Below are positions 22,412 through 32,341 of a stretch of 64,000 bases of DNA, piece by piece. The stretch is from Burkholderiales bacterium (GTDB lineage: Bacteria; Pseudomonadota; Gammaproteobacteria; Burkholderiales; Burkholderiaceae_C). The notes under the pieces are model-generated. The model did not search any database. It was not told where the DNA came from and worked only from the letters and a program-made list of their open reading frames with translations. A program made the translations under genes and the position numbers. Each line of letters opens with the position of its first letter. Within the stretch, counting starts at the first letter, position 1. The stretch spans positions 124,001 through 188,000 of the forward strand of contig JAFKGD010000010.1 of the NCBI GenBank assembly GCA_017307855.1, in the 5' to 3' direction.

Positions 22412-23902
22412 GTGGTTGACAAGACAAGCCTCCTGGCCGTCCTGCCCGAGATCCTGCTGCTGGCGATGGCCTGCCTGGTCACGCTGGTGGATCTGGGCGT
22501 CAGATCCCCGCTGCGCCGCGTCACGTACGCGCTGACCATGCTGTCGCTGGCCGCCCTGGCCGCGCTCAACGCACAGATGGCGATGAACGTCGACGGTACC
22601 GTGTACGCCTTCGGCGGCATGGTGGTGGTCGACAGCATGGGCAGCTGGCTCAAGTGCTTCGCCACGCTGGCCGTGATGGTCACGCTGGTCTATGGCCGGC
22701 CTTACGCGGCCGACCGCGGCATGCTGCGCGGCGGCGAGCTGTTCTCGCTGTCGATGTTCTCGCTGCTGGGCATCTACGTGATGATCGGCGGCCATAACTT
22801 CCTCGTGATCTACCTGGGCCTCGAACTGCTCACGCTCTCGAGCTACGCACTGGTTGCGCTGCGCCGCGACAACGGCACGGCGACCGAAGCCGCGATGAAA
22901 TACTTCGTTCTCGGTGCCATGGCCAGCGGTTTCCTGCTGTACGGCCTGTCGATGATGTATGGCGCCACCGGCTCGCTCGACATCAACGACGTCTTCAAGG
23001 CCATCGCCAGCGGCGAGGTGCGCCACGACGTGCTGGTGTTCGGCCTGGTGTTCGTGGTGGCAGGCCTGGCGTTCAAGCTGGGCGCAGCGCCATTCCACAT
23101 GTGGATCCCCGACGTGTACCAGGGTGCGCCCACGGCCGTCACGCTGATGATCGGCGCGGCGCCCGAACTGGCCGCCTTCGCCATCGCCATCCGCCTGCTG
23201 GTCGAGGGCATGCTGCCGCTGGCCATCGACTGGCAGCAGATGCTCATGGTGCTGGCTGTCGCCTCGCTGCTGGTGGGCAACCTCGCCGCCATCGCGCAGA
23301 CCAACCTCAAGCGCATGCTGGCGTACTCCACCATCGCGCAGATGGGCTTCATGCTGCTGGGCCTGCTGGCCGGCGTGATCGATGGCGACACCGCCAACGC
23401 GCCCAACGCGTACAGCGCCGCGATGTTCTACATCGTGACCTACGTGCTGACCACGCTGGCGAGCTTCGGCGTCATCCTCCTGCTGGCCCGCGAGGGCTTC
23501 GAGAGCGAGGAGATCGCCGACTTCGCCGGACTCAACCAGCGCAGCCCGCTGTATGCCGGTGTGATGGCCGTCTGCCTGTTCTCGCTGGCCGGCGTGCCGC
23601 CGCTGGTGGGCTTCTATGCCAAGTTCGCGGTGCTGCAGGCGCTGATCGCTTCGGGCAGCGTGTTGCATATCGGCCTGGCCGTGTTCGCCGTGGTCATGTC
23701 GCTGATCGGCGCGTTCTACTACCTGCGCGTGGTCAAGGTCATGTACTTCGACGACCCGATCACGGCCACCACCGTGGCCGCGCCGACCGACGTGCGCGTG
23801 GTGCTGAGCCTCAACGGCGCGCTGGTGCTGGGCCTGGGCATCCTCCCCGGCGGCCTGATGACGCTGTGCGCAGACGCCGTGCTGCGCACGCTGACCACCT
23901 GA
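22412..23902 (+). CDS. nuoN: NADH-quinone oxidoreductase subunit N
   Basis: Third antiporter-like subunit, 496 residues. Conserved pieces include [39 protein letters not shown] and [18 protein letters not shown]. The start is GTG at 22412, preceded by GAGAGAA; no ATG gives a complete N-terminus. It closes the nuo set, which is complete and in canonical A-N order. Confidence 0.96.
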   Translation: MVDKTSLLAVLPEILLLAMACLVTLVDLGVRSPLRRVTYALTMLSLAALAALNAQMAMNVDGTVYAFGGMVVVDSMGSWLKCFATLAVMVTLVYGRPYAADRGMLRGGELFSLSMFSLLGIYVMIGGHNFLVIYLGLELLTLSSYALVALRRDNGTATEAAMKYFVLGAMASGFLLYGLSMMYGATGSLDINDVFKAIASGEVRHDVLVFGLVFVVAGLAFKLGAAPFHMWIPDVYQGAPTAVTLMIGAAPELAAFAIAIRLLVEGMLPLAIDWQQMLMVLAVASLLVGNLAAIAQTNLKRMLAYSTIAQMGFMLLGLLAGVIDGDTANAPNAYSAAMFYIVTYVLTTLASFGVILLLAREGFESEEIADFAGLNQRSPLYAGVMAVCLFSLAGVPPLVGFYAKFAVLQALIASGSVLHIGLAVFAVVMSLIGAFYYLRVVKVMYFDDPITATTVAAPTDVRVVLSLNGALVLGLGILPGGLMTLCADAVLRTLTT

Positions 23903-23939
23903 GCGCGCGCGCCGCGCCTGGCCCCGGGGTTACCGCCTC

Positions 23940-24251
23940 ATGCAGTCGTCGCAGACCGCATTCGTCTGGCTCGTGCTGGTGCTCGCGCTGGTGTCGGCCA
24001 ACCTGCCGTTCCTGAACCAGCGCCTGTTCGGCGTGCTGGCGCTGCCCTCGGGCCGCAAGCTGCTGGCCGTCCGACTGGCCGAACTGGTGGTGATGTACTT
24101 CGTGGTCGGCGCCATCGGCCTGCTGCTCGAGCAGCGCCTGGGCCGCATCGCGCCGCAGACCTGGGAGTTCTACGCCGTGACGGCCGCGCTGTTCGTCACG
24201 CTGGCCTTTCCGGGTTTCGTCTGGCGCTACCTACTCAAGCACCGTGACTGA
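23940..24251 (+). CDS. DUF2818 family inner-membrane protein
   Basis: 103-residue protein with three predicted membrane helices (about 6-24, 44-66 and 80-98). It matches the DUF2818 family, which in betaproteobacteria is usually encoded directly after nuoN. That position suggests a link to complex I assembly or the membrane arm, but no function is established. The last eight bases overlap the NUDIX gene. Confidence 0.8.
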   Translation: MQSSQTAFVWLVLVLALVSANLPFLNQRLFGVLALPSGRKLLAVRLAELVVMYFVVGAIGLLLEQRLGRIAPQTWEFYAVTAALFVTLAFPGFVWRYLLKHRD

Positions 24252-24837
24252 CCGCGCCGGCGACCACGGCCACCTGATCGAGCACACCGTGCGCAGCGAG
24301 GAGCTGCTGCGTGGCCGCTTCCTGCACGTGATGCGCGATGAGGTGCGCCTGCCCGACGGCACGCTCACCACGCGCGAGTACGTCGTCCATCCTGGTGCCG
24401 TGATGGTGATCCCGATGCTGGACGACGGCCGGCTGGTGCTGGAGCGGCAGTACCGCTATCCGGTGCGGCAGGCCATGATCGAATTTCCTGCCGGCAAGCT
24501 CGATGCGGGCGAATCGACGCAGCGCTGCGCCCAGCGCGAGCTGCTGGAGGAAACCGGCTACACCGCGCGCGAATGGGCATGGGCGGGCGTGATGCACCCG
24601 GTCATCTCCTATTCCACCGAATTCATCGAGATCTGGTTCGCACGCGGCCTCGTGGCGGGCGAGCGCCAGCTCGATGCGGGCGAGTTCCTCGACGTGTATG
24701 CCGCCACGCCGGCCGAACTGCTCGACGATTGCCGCACGGGCCGCGTCACCGATGCCAAGACGCTCGCCGGCGCGCTCTGGCTGCAGAACGTCCTGTCGGG
24801 TGCGTGGACTCTCGACTGGCAGCCGGCCCTCGGCTGA
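24244..24837 (+). CDS. NUDIX hydrolase, ADP-ribose pyrophosphatase type
   Basis: Hydrolyses a nucleoside diphosphate linked to another moiety, probably ADP-ribose to AMP and ribose 5-phosphate. The NUDIX box G-x5-E-x7-REx2EExGY is complete at GKLDAGESTQRCAQRELLEETGY, cited as residues about 85-107, with REL-LEE as the metal ligands. The preceding EFPAG and RQYRYPVRQ are typical of the NudF/ADPRP subgroup. The GTG start at 24244 overlaps the DUF2818 gene by eight bases. Length is 197 residues. Confidence 0.88.
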   Translation: MTDRAGDHGHLIEHTVRSEELLRGRFLHVMRDEVRLPDGTLTTREYVVHPGAVMVIPMLDDGRLVLERQYRYPVRQAMIEFPAGKLDAGESTQRCAQRELLEETGYTAREWAWAGVMHPVISYSTEFIEIWFARGLVAGERQLDAGEFLDVYAATPAELLDDCRTGRVTDAKTLAGALWLQNVLSGAWTLDWQPALG

Positions 24838-24860
24838 CCGGTCGGCCGATAATCGGCGCC

Positions 24861-25322
24861 ATGAAAGTCCTCGACCTTCAGTGCGAACACGCCCATGCCT
24901 TCGAAGGCTGGTTCGCGTCCGAGGACGACTTCCGGTCGCAGCTCGCGCGCGGCCTGGTCACCTGCCCGCTGTGCGGCAACGCCTCGATCTCCAAGAAGCT
25001 GTCGGCGCCGCGCCTGAACCTTGGCGCGGCCGAGCCTGCATCGCGCGCACCGGCCAGCGCGCCCGGGGGCGCAGGGCAGGGCGCCACGACACCGCCGCAG
25101 CCGCAGGAGCTCTTCATGCGCATGGTGCGCCATGTGATGGAGAACACCGAGGACGTCGGCGAACGCTTTGCCGAGGAAGCGCGTCGCATCCATTACGGCG
25201 AGACGGCGGGGCGCGGCATCCGTGGCCAGGCCTCGCGCGAGGAAACCGAGGCTCTGCTCGACGAGGGGATCGACGTGGTCCCGCTGCCGTTGCCGGGCAT
25301 CCTCAAAGGACCGCTGCAATAG
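24861..25322 (+). CDS. DUF1178 family protein
   Basis: Small cytoplasmic protein, 153 residues, unknown function. The N-terminus KVLDLQCEHAHAFEGWF and the CPLCGN motif near residue 38 suggest a zinc site built from Cys and His. A variable Ala/Pro-rich linker follows. The C-terminal half has the family-typical VGERFAEEARRIHYGE. It starts 23 bp after the NUDIX gene on the same strand and probably ends the nuo-associated transcription unit. Confidence 0.85.
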   Translation: MKVLDLQCEHAHAFEGWFASEDDFRSQLARGLVTCPLCGNASISKKLSAPRLNLGAAEPASRAPASAPGGAGQGATTPPQPQELFMRMVRHVMENTEDVGERFAEEARRIHYGETAGRGIRGQASREETEALLDEGIDVVPLPLPGILKGPLQ

Positions 25323-25338
25323 GCGTCCCCGGCCCGGT

Positions 25339-27138
25339 TCACGACATGAACTGCAGGGCCGCCAGCTTCGCGTAGGCGCCGCCCGCAGCCACGAGGTCGG
25401 CGTGCCGTCCCTCTTCGATGATGCGCCCGCGTTCCAGCACCACGATGCGGTCGGCGCGCTGGACCGTGGCCAGCCGGTGCGCGATCACAAGCGTGGTGCG
25501 GCCCTGCATCACGGTTTCCAGTGCGGCCTGCACCATGCGTTCGCTTTGCGCGTCCAGCGCGCTGGTGGCCTCGTCCAGCAGCAACAGGGGCGCGTCCTTG
25601 AGCATGGCCCGCGCGATCGCGATGCGCTGGCGCTGGCCACCCGAAAGGCGCACGCCGCGCTCGCCCAGGAAGGTGTCGTAGCCCTGCGGCAGACCGGCGA
25701 TGAACTCGTCGGCGAACGCGGCTTTCGCGGCGGCCAGCACCTGCGCGTCGGTGGCGCCAGGCCGGCCATAGCGGATGTTCTCGCGCGCGGTGCCGGAGAA
25801 GATCACGGCGTCCTGCGGCACCAGACCCACGCGCGCGCGCAGGGCCTGCAGGTCTTGCGCCTGCACAGGCACGCCGTCGATGCGCACCTCTCCGGCCTGG
25901 GGATCGTGAAAGCGCAGCAGCAGCTGGAACACCGTGGTCTTGCCCGCGCCGCTGGCGCCCACCAGCGCTACGGTCTCGCCCGGCGCCACCGACAGGCTCA
26001 CGTCGTCGAGCGCGGCCACTTGCGGGCGCGAGGGGTAGGAAAAGCGGACGTGGTGCAGGACCACCGCGCTGCCGGCGGCGGGAACCGGCGCGGCCTGCGG
26101 CTCGCGCGGTGACTCGATGGCCGGTTGTGCATGCAGCAGTTCCATCAACCGCTCGGTCGCGCCAGCGGCGCGCAGCAGGTCGCCCCACACCTCCCCCAGC
26201 ACGGCGAAAGCGCTGGCCAGGATCAGCACGTAGATCACGGTCTGCCCCAGCTCACCCGCGCCCATGCGGCCGGCCAGCACCGCCTGCGTGCCCTGGTACA
26301 GGCCCCACAACAGGGCAGCCGAGGTGGCGATGATGATGAAGGCGATCAACGCCGAACGCGCCGCCGTGCGGCGGATGGCGGTACCGAAGGCCGCCTGGGT
26401 GGCGTCGGCGAAGCGGGCCGCTTCGCGCGCCTCGGCCGTGTGGCTCTGCACCACGGGCACGGCGGCCAGCACTTCCGATGCGATGGCGCTGGCATCGGCC
26501 ACGCGGTCCTGGCTGGCGCGCGAGAGCCGCCGCACGCGCCGGCCGAACCACGCGGCCGGCACCACCACCAGCACCAGCACGCCCAGCACCTGGGCCATGA
26601 CGCCCGGGTGCGTCCACACCAGCATGGCAAGCGCGCCCAGGCCCATCACGGCGTTGCGAAGTCCCATCGACAGCGATGAGCCCACCACCGTCTGCACCAG
26701 CGTGGTGTCGGTGGTCAGGCGCGAGAGCACCTCCCCGCCCTGCGTGGTCTCGAAGAAGGCCGGGCTCTGCCGCAGCACCCGGTCGTAGACGGCGTTGCGC
26801 AGGTCGGCCGTGACGCGCTCGCCCAGCCAGCTCACCATGTAGAAGCGCGCGGCGGAGAAGACGCCCAGCAGCACCGCCACGCCGAATAGCAGCAGGAAGT
26901 GCCGGCCCATGGGCGGCGCCGCCGCGCCCGGCGGGCCCGACAACGCGGCCAGCCCGCCGTCGATCAGTCCGCGCAGCGCCACCGGGAACACCAGCGTGGC
27001 CAGCGCCGCCAGCAGCAGGAATAGGCCGGCCAGCGCGATGCGGCCCGTGTACGGGCGCAGGAACGGCAAAAGGCCGCCGAGAGCGCGGGGGGCGGCAGCG
27101 GCAGCGGGCGCCGCAGGAGGCAGGGGAGCAGAAGCCAT
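25339..27138 (-). CDS. ABC-type exporter, fused membrane and ATPase domains (MsbA-like)
   Basis: Half-transporter of the lipid A/multidrug exporter family, expected to act as a homodimer in the inner membrane. Six transmembrane helices span about residues 28-310. The nucleotide-binding domain (about 345-590) has Walker [10 protein letters not shown], signature [14 protein letters not shown], Walker [13 protein letters not shown] and the H-loop AHRLATV. Length 599 residues is standard. It is divergent from the marR-led efflux operon and shares its 77-bp control region. The substrate is not deducible; msbA itself is less likely, because no lpxK or kdsB genes are nearby. Confidence 0.9.
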   Translation of the reverse strand: MASAPLPPAAPAAAAAPRALGGLLPFLRPYTGRIALAGLFLLLAALATLVFPVALRGLIDGGLAALSGPPGAAAPPMGRHFLLLFGVAVLLGVFSAARFYMVSWLGERVTADLRNAVYDRVLRQSPAFFETTQGGEVLSRLTTDTTLVQTVVGSSLSMGLRNAVMGLGALAMLVWTHPGVMAQVLGVLVLVVVPAAWFGRRVRRLSRASQDRVADASAIASEVLAAVPVVQSHTAEAREAARFADATQAAFGTAIRRTAARSALIAFIIIATSAALLWGLYQGTQAVLAGRMGAGELGQTVIYVLILASAFAVLGEVWGDLLRAAGATERLMELLHAQPAIESPREPQAAPVPAAGSAVVLHHVRFSYPSRPQVAALDDVSLSVAPGETVALVGASGAGKTTVFQLLLRFHDPQAGEVRIDGVPVQAQDLQALRARVGLVPQDAVIFSGTARENIRYGRPGATDAQVLAAAKAAFADEFIAGLPQGYDTFLGERGVRLSGGQRQRIAIARAMLKDAPLLLLDEATSALDAQSERMVQAALETVMQGRTTLVIAHRLATVQRADRIVVLERGRIIEEGRHADLVAAGGAYAKLAALQFMS

Positions 27139-27179
27139 GGTGCGAGTTTAGGTCAAAGATTGCCGATGCAGAAACTGCC

Positions 27180-27208
27180 TTGACAATAGTTGCCTAGGCA
27201 AATATATT
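27180..27208 (+). promoter_or_regulatory. Near-consensus sigma-70 promoter for the marR-efflux operon
   Basis: TTGACA (27180-27185) and TATATT (27203-27208) are separated by exactly 17 bp. This is the best promoter match seen in the window. The expected start of transcription is 27214-27216, at or next to the ATG of marR (27216), implying a leaderless or nearly leaderless message. Confidence 0.8.
27190..27201. promoter_or_regulatory. Palindromic operator in the marR promoter spacer
   Basis: TTGCCTAGGCAA is a perfect 12-bp palindrome lying wholly between the -35 and -10 boxes. Binding there would block RNA polymerase, so the natural candidate ligand is the MarR protein encoded directly downstream (autorepression). 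It could also affect the divergent ABC exporter gene, which starts 51 bp away. Confidence 0.7.
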
Positions 27209-27215
27209 TGCACCC

Positions 27216-27776
27216 ATGAATTCGCGCCGCACGCCCGACGAATCCGCCCAGCCCGCCCCGGCCGGCGCCGCCGTGTTCTACCGGCCGAATGGCTATGCGC
27301 CCGAGGAGAGCGCCGCGTACATGATGCGCCGCATCATCACGCTCACCGCGCAGCAGGTGGAGCGCGCGCTCGAGCCCGCCGGCCTGACCAACGCCCAGTG
27401 GGTGCCGCTGTTCAAGCTCTACGCGGGCAAATGCTCGACCGTGGCCGAACTCGCCCGCGAGACGCATCTGGATGCCGGCGCTATGACGCGCCTGCTCGAC
27501 CGGCTCGAGGCCAAGGATCTGTGCCGCCGCGTCCGCAGCACCTCCGACCGCCGCGTGGTCAACATCGAACTCACCGATGCCGGGCGCGAGGCCGCCAGCG
27601 CCATCGCGCCCGTGCTGTGCGACACCCAGAACGCCCACCTCGAAGGCTTCAGCGCCGAGGAATGGCAGACCCTCAAAGGCCTGCTGCGCCGCGTGCTGGC
27701 CAATGCCGAACGGCTGGCTGGTGCGCAGCCCGCCACAGCCCCCACTTCTTCCGATGGAGAGAACAATGAACCGTGA
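27216..27776 (+). CDS. MarR family transcriptional regulator
   Basis: Winged-helix repressor, 186 residues, probably a dimer. The HTH and wing region includes TVAELARETHLDAGAMTRLLDRLEAKDLCRR, cited by AGAMTRLLDRLE (recognition helix, about residues 88-99), followed by the wing STSDRRVVNIELT. The N-terminal 35 residues precede the MarR fold. It heads an operon for an OMF/HlyD/EmrB pump and overlaps the OMF gene by 11 bases, so it is likely the ligand-responsive repressor of the pump. There is no ribosome-binding site; see the promoter entry. Confidence 0.9.
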   Translation: MNSRRTPDESAQPAPAGAAVFYRPNGYAPEESAAYMMRRIITLTAQQVERALEPAGLTNAQWVPLFKLYAGKCSTVAELARETHLDAGAMTRLLDRLEAKDLCRRVRSTSDRRVVNIELTDAGREAASAIAPVLCDTQNAHLEGFSAEEWQTLKGLLRRVLANAERLAGAQPATAPTSSDGENNEP

Positions 27777-29271
27777 TCCGCGACCCCTGGGGGTTGCCGG
27801 CCGGCCGCTGCGGTGGCCGGCTTTTTCGTTGGCGCTGGTCGCCGTCGCCGTGCTCGCCGGCTGTGCCGACATGTCAGGCATCGCGCCCGTGGCCCGGCTG
27901 AACGAGCCCGCGTTGCCGGCCGCACCCGCAGCTTCCGGCGCTGATGTCACGCCCGCGCTCGGCGCGCGCTGGTGGCAGGGTTTTGGCGACGCGCAGCTCG
28001 ACACGCTGATGGACCGCGCGCTGGCCGGCAATCCCAACCTGCGTGTGGCCCAGGCCAGGCTGGCGCGCGCGCAGGCCGTGATCGAGGTGGCCGACGCCGC
28101 CACGTTGCCTCAGCTCAATGGTTCGTTCGATGCCACGCGCCAGCTGTACACGAAGAACGGTGCCGTCCCCGCGCCGCTGGCGGGCAGCATTCGCGAGTCG
28201 GGCACGCTGCAACTGTCGGCCAGCTGGGAAATCGATTTCTTCGGCCGCCATCAGGCGGCGCTCGACGCGGCCCTGGGACAGGCCCGCGCCGCCGTGGCCG
28301 ACCGCGACGCGGCGGCCGTGCTGCTGTCCACCAACGTCGCGCGCGGCTGGTTCCAGCTCGCCCGCATCGAAGCGCAATTGCAGGTGGCGCGCCGCACGCT
28401 GGCGCAGCGTGAGGAAACCCTCCGGCTCGTCGGCGACCGCGTGAGAGCGGGCCTGGACACCCGCCTGGAACTCAAGCAGGCCGAAACGAATCTGCCCGAC
28501 GCACGCGTGCAGATCGAAGCGCTTGCCGAGCAGGCGCAACTGGCGCGCCACGCGCTCGCTGCGCTGGCGGGCGACATGTCGCTGGCCGACTCGCTCGCAG
28601 CGACCTCGCTCGATGCGCTGCGCCCCGTCGCCCGCGCCACCCGGGTGCCGGCCGATCTGCTCGGCCGCCGCGCCGACATCGCGGCCGCTCGCTGGCGCGT
28701 CGAGGCCGCGGGCCGTGACGTCGACAACGCCAAGACCCAGTTCTATCCAAACATCAACCTGGTGGCCTTCGCCGGCCTCTCGAGCATCGGGCTGGACCGC
28801 CTGACCGAATCGGGCAGCCGTCAGTGGGGCATCGGCCCGGCGATCCGCCTGCCGATCTTCGATGCCGGCCGACTGCGTGCCAATCTGCGCGGCAAGACGG
28901 CCGACCTCGACGCCGCGGTCGAGAGCTACAACGCCGCCGTGCTCGATGCCGTGCGCGAAGCGGCCGACCAGATCGCCTCGCAGCAGTCCATCGAACGCCA
29001 GCAGGCCGAACAGCGCCGCGCTCAGGAGGCCGCCGAGGCCGCCTACGACATCGCGCTGCAACGCTATCGCGGCGGGCTGGGCAATTACCTGCAGGTGCTG
29101 ACGGCCGAGAACGCCGTGCTGGCGCAACGCCGCGCGCAGGTCGACCTGGCCGCGCGCGTGCTCGACAACCAGGCCGGCCTGATCCGGGCCCTGGGCGGCG
29201 GCTGGCAGGCCGACGCGCCCCCGGTCGCGGCAGGCCCCGTCAACGTTTCCGCCGCGGTGGCCACGCGCTGA
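27766..29271 (+). CDS. Outer-membrane efflux lipoprotein, NodT/OprM (TolC-like) family
   Basis: Outer-membrane channel of a tripartite efflux pump, 501 residues. The N-terminal signal ends in the lipobox LAGC (Cys near residue 29), so it is lipid-anchored. The mature part has the two OEP repeats of the family, for example WWQGFGDAQLDTLMDRAL, SWEIDFFGR and ALQRYRGGLGNYLQVLTAEN. The ATG at 27766 lies inside the end of marR. The membrane-fusion and inner-membrane genes follow in order. Confidence 0.92.
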   Translation: MNRDPRPLGVAGRPLRWPAFSLALVAVAVLAGCADMSGIAPVARLNEPALPAAPAASGADVTPALGARWWQGFGDAQLDTLMDRALAGNPNLRVAQARLARAQAVIEVADAATLPQLNGSFDATRQLYTKNGAVPAPLAGSIRESGTLQLSASWEIDFFGRHQAALDAALGQARAAVADRDAAAVLLSTNVARGWFQLARIEAQLQVARRTLAQREETLRLVGDRVRAGLDTRLELKQAETNLPDARVQIEALAEQAQLARHALAALAGDMSLADSLAATSLDALRPVARATRVPADLLGRRADIAAARWRVEAAGRDVDNAKTQFYPNINLVAFAGLSSIGLDRLTESGSRQWGIGPAIRLPIFDAGRLRANLRGKTADLDAAVESYNAAVLDAVREAADQIASQQSIERQQAEQRRAQEAAEAAYDIALQRYRGGLGNYLQVLTAENAVLAQRRAQVDLAARVLDNQAGLIRALGGGWQADAPPVAAGPVNVSAAVATR

Positions 29272-29312
29272 AGCGCCGCACCGCAGCCACCCTCATCAGA
29301 CGAGAACACAAC

Positions 29313-30668
29313 ATGAATACGTCACAACCGGCCGCATCGGCCAACCCTTCTTCCAGCGCCCGCCGTCAGGGCCTCACGCTCGTGGCCGCCGTGGTCGCCG
29401 TCGTGGGCATCGCCTGGGGCTTCTACGAATGGCGCGTGGCCAGCCACTACGAAGGCACCGACAACGCCTACGTGCAGGGCAACGTCATCCAGATCACGCC
29501 GCAGGTGGGCGGCACGGTGATGGCCATCCTGGCTGACGACACCGATTTCGTGAAGGCCGGCCAGCCGCTGGTCAAGCTCGACCCCGCCGATGCGCGCATC
29601 GCGCTCGACCAGGCCGAGGCCGCGCTGGCGCAGACGGTGCGCCAGGTGCGCACGCTCTATGCCAACAACGGATCGCTGTCGGCCCAGGTGTCGCTGCGCG
29701 AGGCCGACGTGACCAAGACGCAGAGCGACGTCGCCCGCGCCCGCAGCGAAGTGGCGCGTGCGCGCGATGACCTCTCGCGCCGCGAAGCGCTGGGCGGCAA
29801 CGGTGCCGTGTCGGGCGAAGAGCTCAACCACGCACGCACGCAGCTGGCCAATGCGCAGAGCGCGCTCGCCGCGGCCGAGGCAGGCGTGACCGCCTCGCAG
29901 GCCGGCGTGCGCGCGGCGCAGGAGCAACTCGCCAGCAACCAGGCCATGACCGAAGGCACGACGGTCGAGCAGCATCCCAGCGTGCTGGCCGCCTCGGCCA
30001 AGGTGCGTGAAGCGTGGCTGGCCTCGCAGCGCGCCGCGCTGCCCGCGCCGGTGGATGGCTACGTCGCGCGCCGCACGGCCCAGCTGGGCCAGCGCGTGGC
30101 CGCCGGCACGCCGCTGATGTCGGTGGTGCCGCTGTCGCAGGTGTGGGTCGATGCCAACTTCAAGGAGAACCAGCTGCGCAGCATCCGCCTGGGTCAACCC
30201 GCCAGGCTCACCGCCGACGTCTATGGCCGCAAGGTCGAATACACCGGCCGCGTGGCCGGCCTCGGCGTGGGCACGGGCTCGGCGTTCGCGCTGCTGCCGG
30301 CGCAGAACGCCACCGGCAACTGGATCAAGGTGGTGCAGCGTGTGCCCGTGCGCATCGCGCTCGAGGCAGCCGAGGTCGCTGCGCATCCGCTGCGCGTGGG
30401 CCTGTCGATGGACGTGGAAGTGGATGTGAGCGACACCAGCGGCAAGACGCTGGCCGACGCACCGCGCGACGCGCCCGCCGCGCGCACCGAGGTGTACGCC
30501 CAGGCCGACGCTGGTGCCGACGCGGAAGTGCGCCGCATCATCGCAGCCAACCTGGGTCGCGCGCCGCACCCGGCCGCTGCCGCAAAGTCCGCTGCGCAGC
30601 ACAGGGCCGACACGTCCACGCCGGCTCAGCGCCCGGCCGTGCACGCGCAGGCCACCACGACGAACTGA
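29313..30668 (+). CDS. HlyD/EmrA family periplasmic adaptor (membrane-fusion protein)
   Basis: Links the inner-membrane transporter with the outer-membrane channel. The 451 residues begin with a short cytoplasmic segment and one transmembrane helix (about 22-42). EGTDNAYVQGNVIQITPQVGG follows, represented by the EmrA hallmark TDNAYVQGN. A long coiled-coil hairpin spans about 105-225, then the half-lipoyl motif APVDGYVARRTAQLGQRV. The C-terminal 60 residues form an Ala-rich tail that is longer than in E. coli EmrA. It starts 41 bp after the OMF gene. Confidence 0.92.
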   Translation: MNTSQPAASANPSSSARRQGLTLVAAVVAVVGIAWGFYEWRVASHYEGTDNAYVQGNVIQITPQVGGTVMAILADDTDFVKAGQPLVKLDPADARIALDQAEAALAQTVRQVRTLYANNGSLSAQVSLREADVTKTQSDVARARSEVARARDDLSRREALGGNGAVSGEELNHARTQLANAQSALAAAEAGVTASQAGVRAAQEQLASNQAMTEGTTVEQHPSVLAASAKVREAWLASQRAALPAPVDGYVARRTAQLGQRVAAGTPLMSVVPLSQVWVDANFKENQLRSIRLGQPARLTADVYGRKVEYTGRVAGLGVGTGSAFALLPAQNATGNWIKVVQRVPVRIALEAAEVAAHPLRVGLSMDVEVDVSDTSGKTLADAPRDAPAARTEVYAQADAGADAEVRRIIAANLGRAPHPAAAAKSAAQHRADTSTPAQRPAVHAQATTTN

Positions 30669-30708
30669 CCCGAGGGGCGCGCGGCTACCGCGCCGCGCGC
30701 CGCATCGC

Positions 30709-32274
30709 ATGTCGACATCTCCGGCCCAACACATCCCGCCCGCGCCGCTCACCGGCGCGGCCCGCACCTGGGGCACGATCGCGCTCTCGGCTGCGGTGTT
30801 CATGAACGTGCTCGACACGTCCATCGCCAACGTCTCGCTGCCCGCCATCGCGGGCGACCTCGGCGTCAGCCCCAACCAGGGCACCTGGGTCATCACCAGC
30901 TTCGCGGTGGCCAATGCCATCGCCGTGCCGCTCACGGGGTGGCTGTCGCAGCGCTTCGGCCAGGTGCGCCTGTTCGTGGCCAGCGTGATCCTGTTCGTGA
31001 TCTCGTCGTGGCTGTGCGGCTTCGCGCCCAACATGCCCATGCTGATCGCTTTCCGCGCTCTGCAGGGCTTCGTCGCCGGCCCCATGATCCCGCTGTCGCA
31101 GACGCTGCTTCTGTCCAGTTATCCACGCGCCATGGCCGGCACCGCGATGGCGATGTGGGCCATGACCACGCTGGTGGCACCCGTCACCGGGCCGCTGCTG
31201 GGCGGCTGGATCACCGACAACATCTCGTGGCCGTGGATCTTCTACATCAATGTGCCCGTGGGCATCTTCGCGGCGCTGGCCACCATCGGCATCTACCGCA
31301 AGCGCGAGAGCCAGATCCAGCGCCTGCCCATCGACACCGTGGGCCTGGTGCTGCTGGTCACCTGGATCGCCGCGCTGCAGCTCACGCTCGACCTGGGCAA
31401 GGAGCACGACTGGTTCCACTCGCCGCTGATCGTGGGGCTGGCCGCCGTGGCCGTGGTGGGCTTCGCGTTCTTCCTGGTCTGGGAGCTGACCGACCGGCAT
31501 CCGGTGGTGGACCTGCGCCTGTTCATGCGGCGCAACTTCTGGGCCGGCACGCTCACCACGTCGGTGGGGTATGCGCTGTTCTTCGGCAATCTGGTGCTGC
31601 TGCCGCTGTGGCTGCAGCAGTTCATGGGCTACACCGCCACCGAGGCCGGGATGATCATGGCGCCCGTGGGGCTGCTGGCCATCGTGTTCTCGCCGGTGGT
31701 CGGGAAGAACATCACCCGGGTCGATCCGCGCAAGTTCGCCAGTTTCTCGTTCATGGTGTTCGCCCTGGTGCTGTGGCTGCGCTCGCGCTTCAACACGCAG
31801 GCCGACTTCGTCACGCTCATGGTGCCTACCATCATCCAGGGCCTGGCGCTGGCGTTCTTCTTCATCCCGCTGGTGACACTCACACTGTCGGGCATCGAGC
31901 CCGCGCGCATTCCGGCGGCCTCGGGCCTGTCCAACTTCGTGCGCATCACGGCCGGGGCGCTGGGCACGTCGGTCAGCACCACGGTGTGGGAAAGCCGCGC
32001 CGCCATGTACCACGCGCAACTGGCCGAGTCGGTGAACCTGGGCAACAGCGCGGCCACGGGCGCGCTGCAGGGCCTGGGCGGCGCGGGCCTCACGCCCGAG
32101 CAGGCACTGGCGCAGATCAACCGGCTGGTGGATCAGCAGGCCTTCATGCTGGCGGCCAACGACATCTTCCTGTGGTCGTCGGTGATCTTTGTGCTGCTGA
32201 TTCCGCTGGTATGGCTGGCGCGGCCGGTGAAGGCGGGCGCTGGCGCCGCCGACGCGGCGGCAGGGGCGCATTGA
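30709..32274 (+). CDS. DHA2 family MFS multidrug transporter, EmrB/QacA type
   Basis: Proton-coupled drug exporter of 521 residues with about 14 transmembrane helices. Motif C of DHA antiporters, motif A (GWLSQRFGQVRLF), and the first-helix motif VLDTSIANVSLPAIAGDLG are visible, all characteristic of EmrB. It is the last gene of marR-OMF-emrA-emrB, separated from the adaptor gene by 40 bp. Substrates are likely hydrophobic or aromatic compounds, by family only. Confidence 0.93.
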   Translation: MSTSPAQHIPPAPLTGAARTWGTIALSAAVFMNVLDTSIANVSLPAIAGDLGVSPNQGTWVITSFAVANAIAVPLTGWLSQRFGQVRLFVASVILFVISSWLCGFAPNMPMLIAFRALQGFVAGPMIPLSQTLLLSSYPRAMAGTAMAMWAMTTLVAPVTGPLLGGWITDNISWPWIFYINVPVGIFAALATIGIYRKRESQIQRLPIDTVGLVLLVTWIAALQLTLDLGKEHDWFHSPLIVGLAAVAVVGFAFFLVWELTDRHPVVDLRLFMRRNFWAGTLTTSVGYALFFGNLVLLPLWLQQFMGYTATEAGMIMAPVGLLAIVFSPVVGKNITRVDPRKFASFSFMVFALVLWLRSRFNTQADFVTLMVPTIIQGLALAFFFIPLVTLTLSGIEPARIPAASGLSNFVRITAGALGTSVSTTVWESRAAMYHAQLAESVNLGNSAATGALQGLGGAGLTPEQALAQINRLVDQQAFMLAANDIFLWSSVIFVLLIPLVWLARPVKAGAGAADAAAGAH

Positions 32275-32341
32275 TCACACGGGTCTGCGGCGCGGCGCGC
32301 CAACGGCGTGCGGCCCCGGGCCCGAGCGGCGACAATCACCC

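Noticed and set aside
27139-27186. A matching strong promoter for the divergent ABC exporter
   Set aside because: TTGTCA overlaps the marR -35 on the other strand, but the -10 candidate (CAATCT at 18 bp) is weak, so no feature is claimed.
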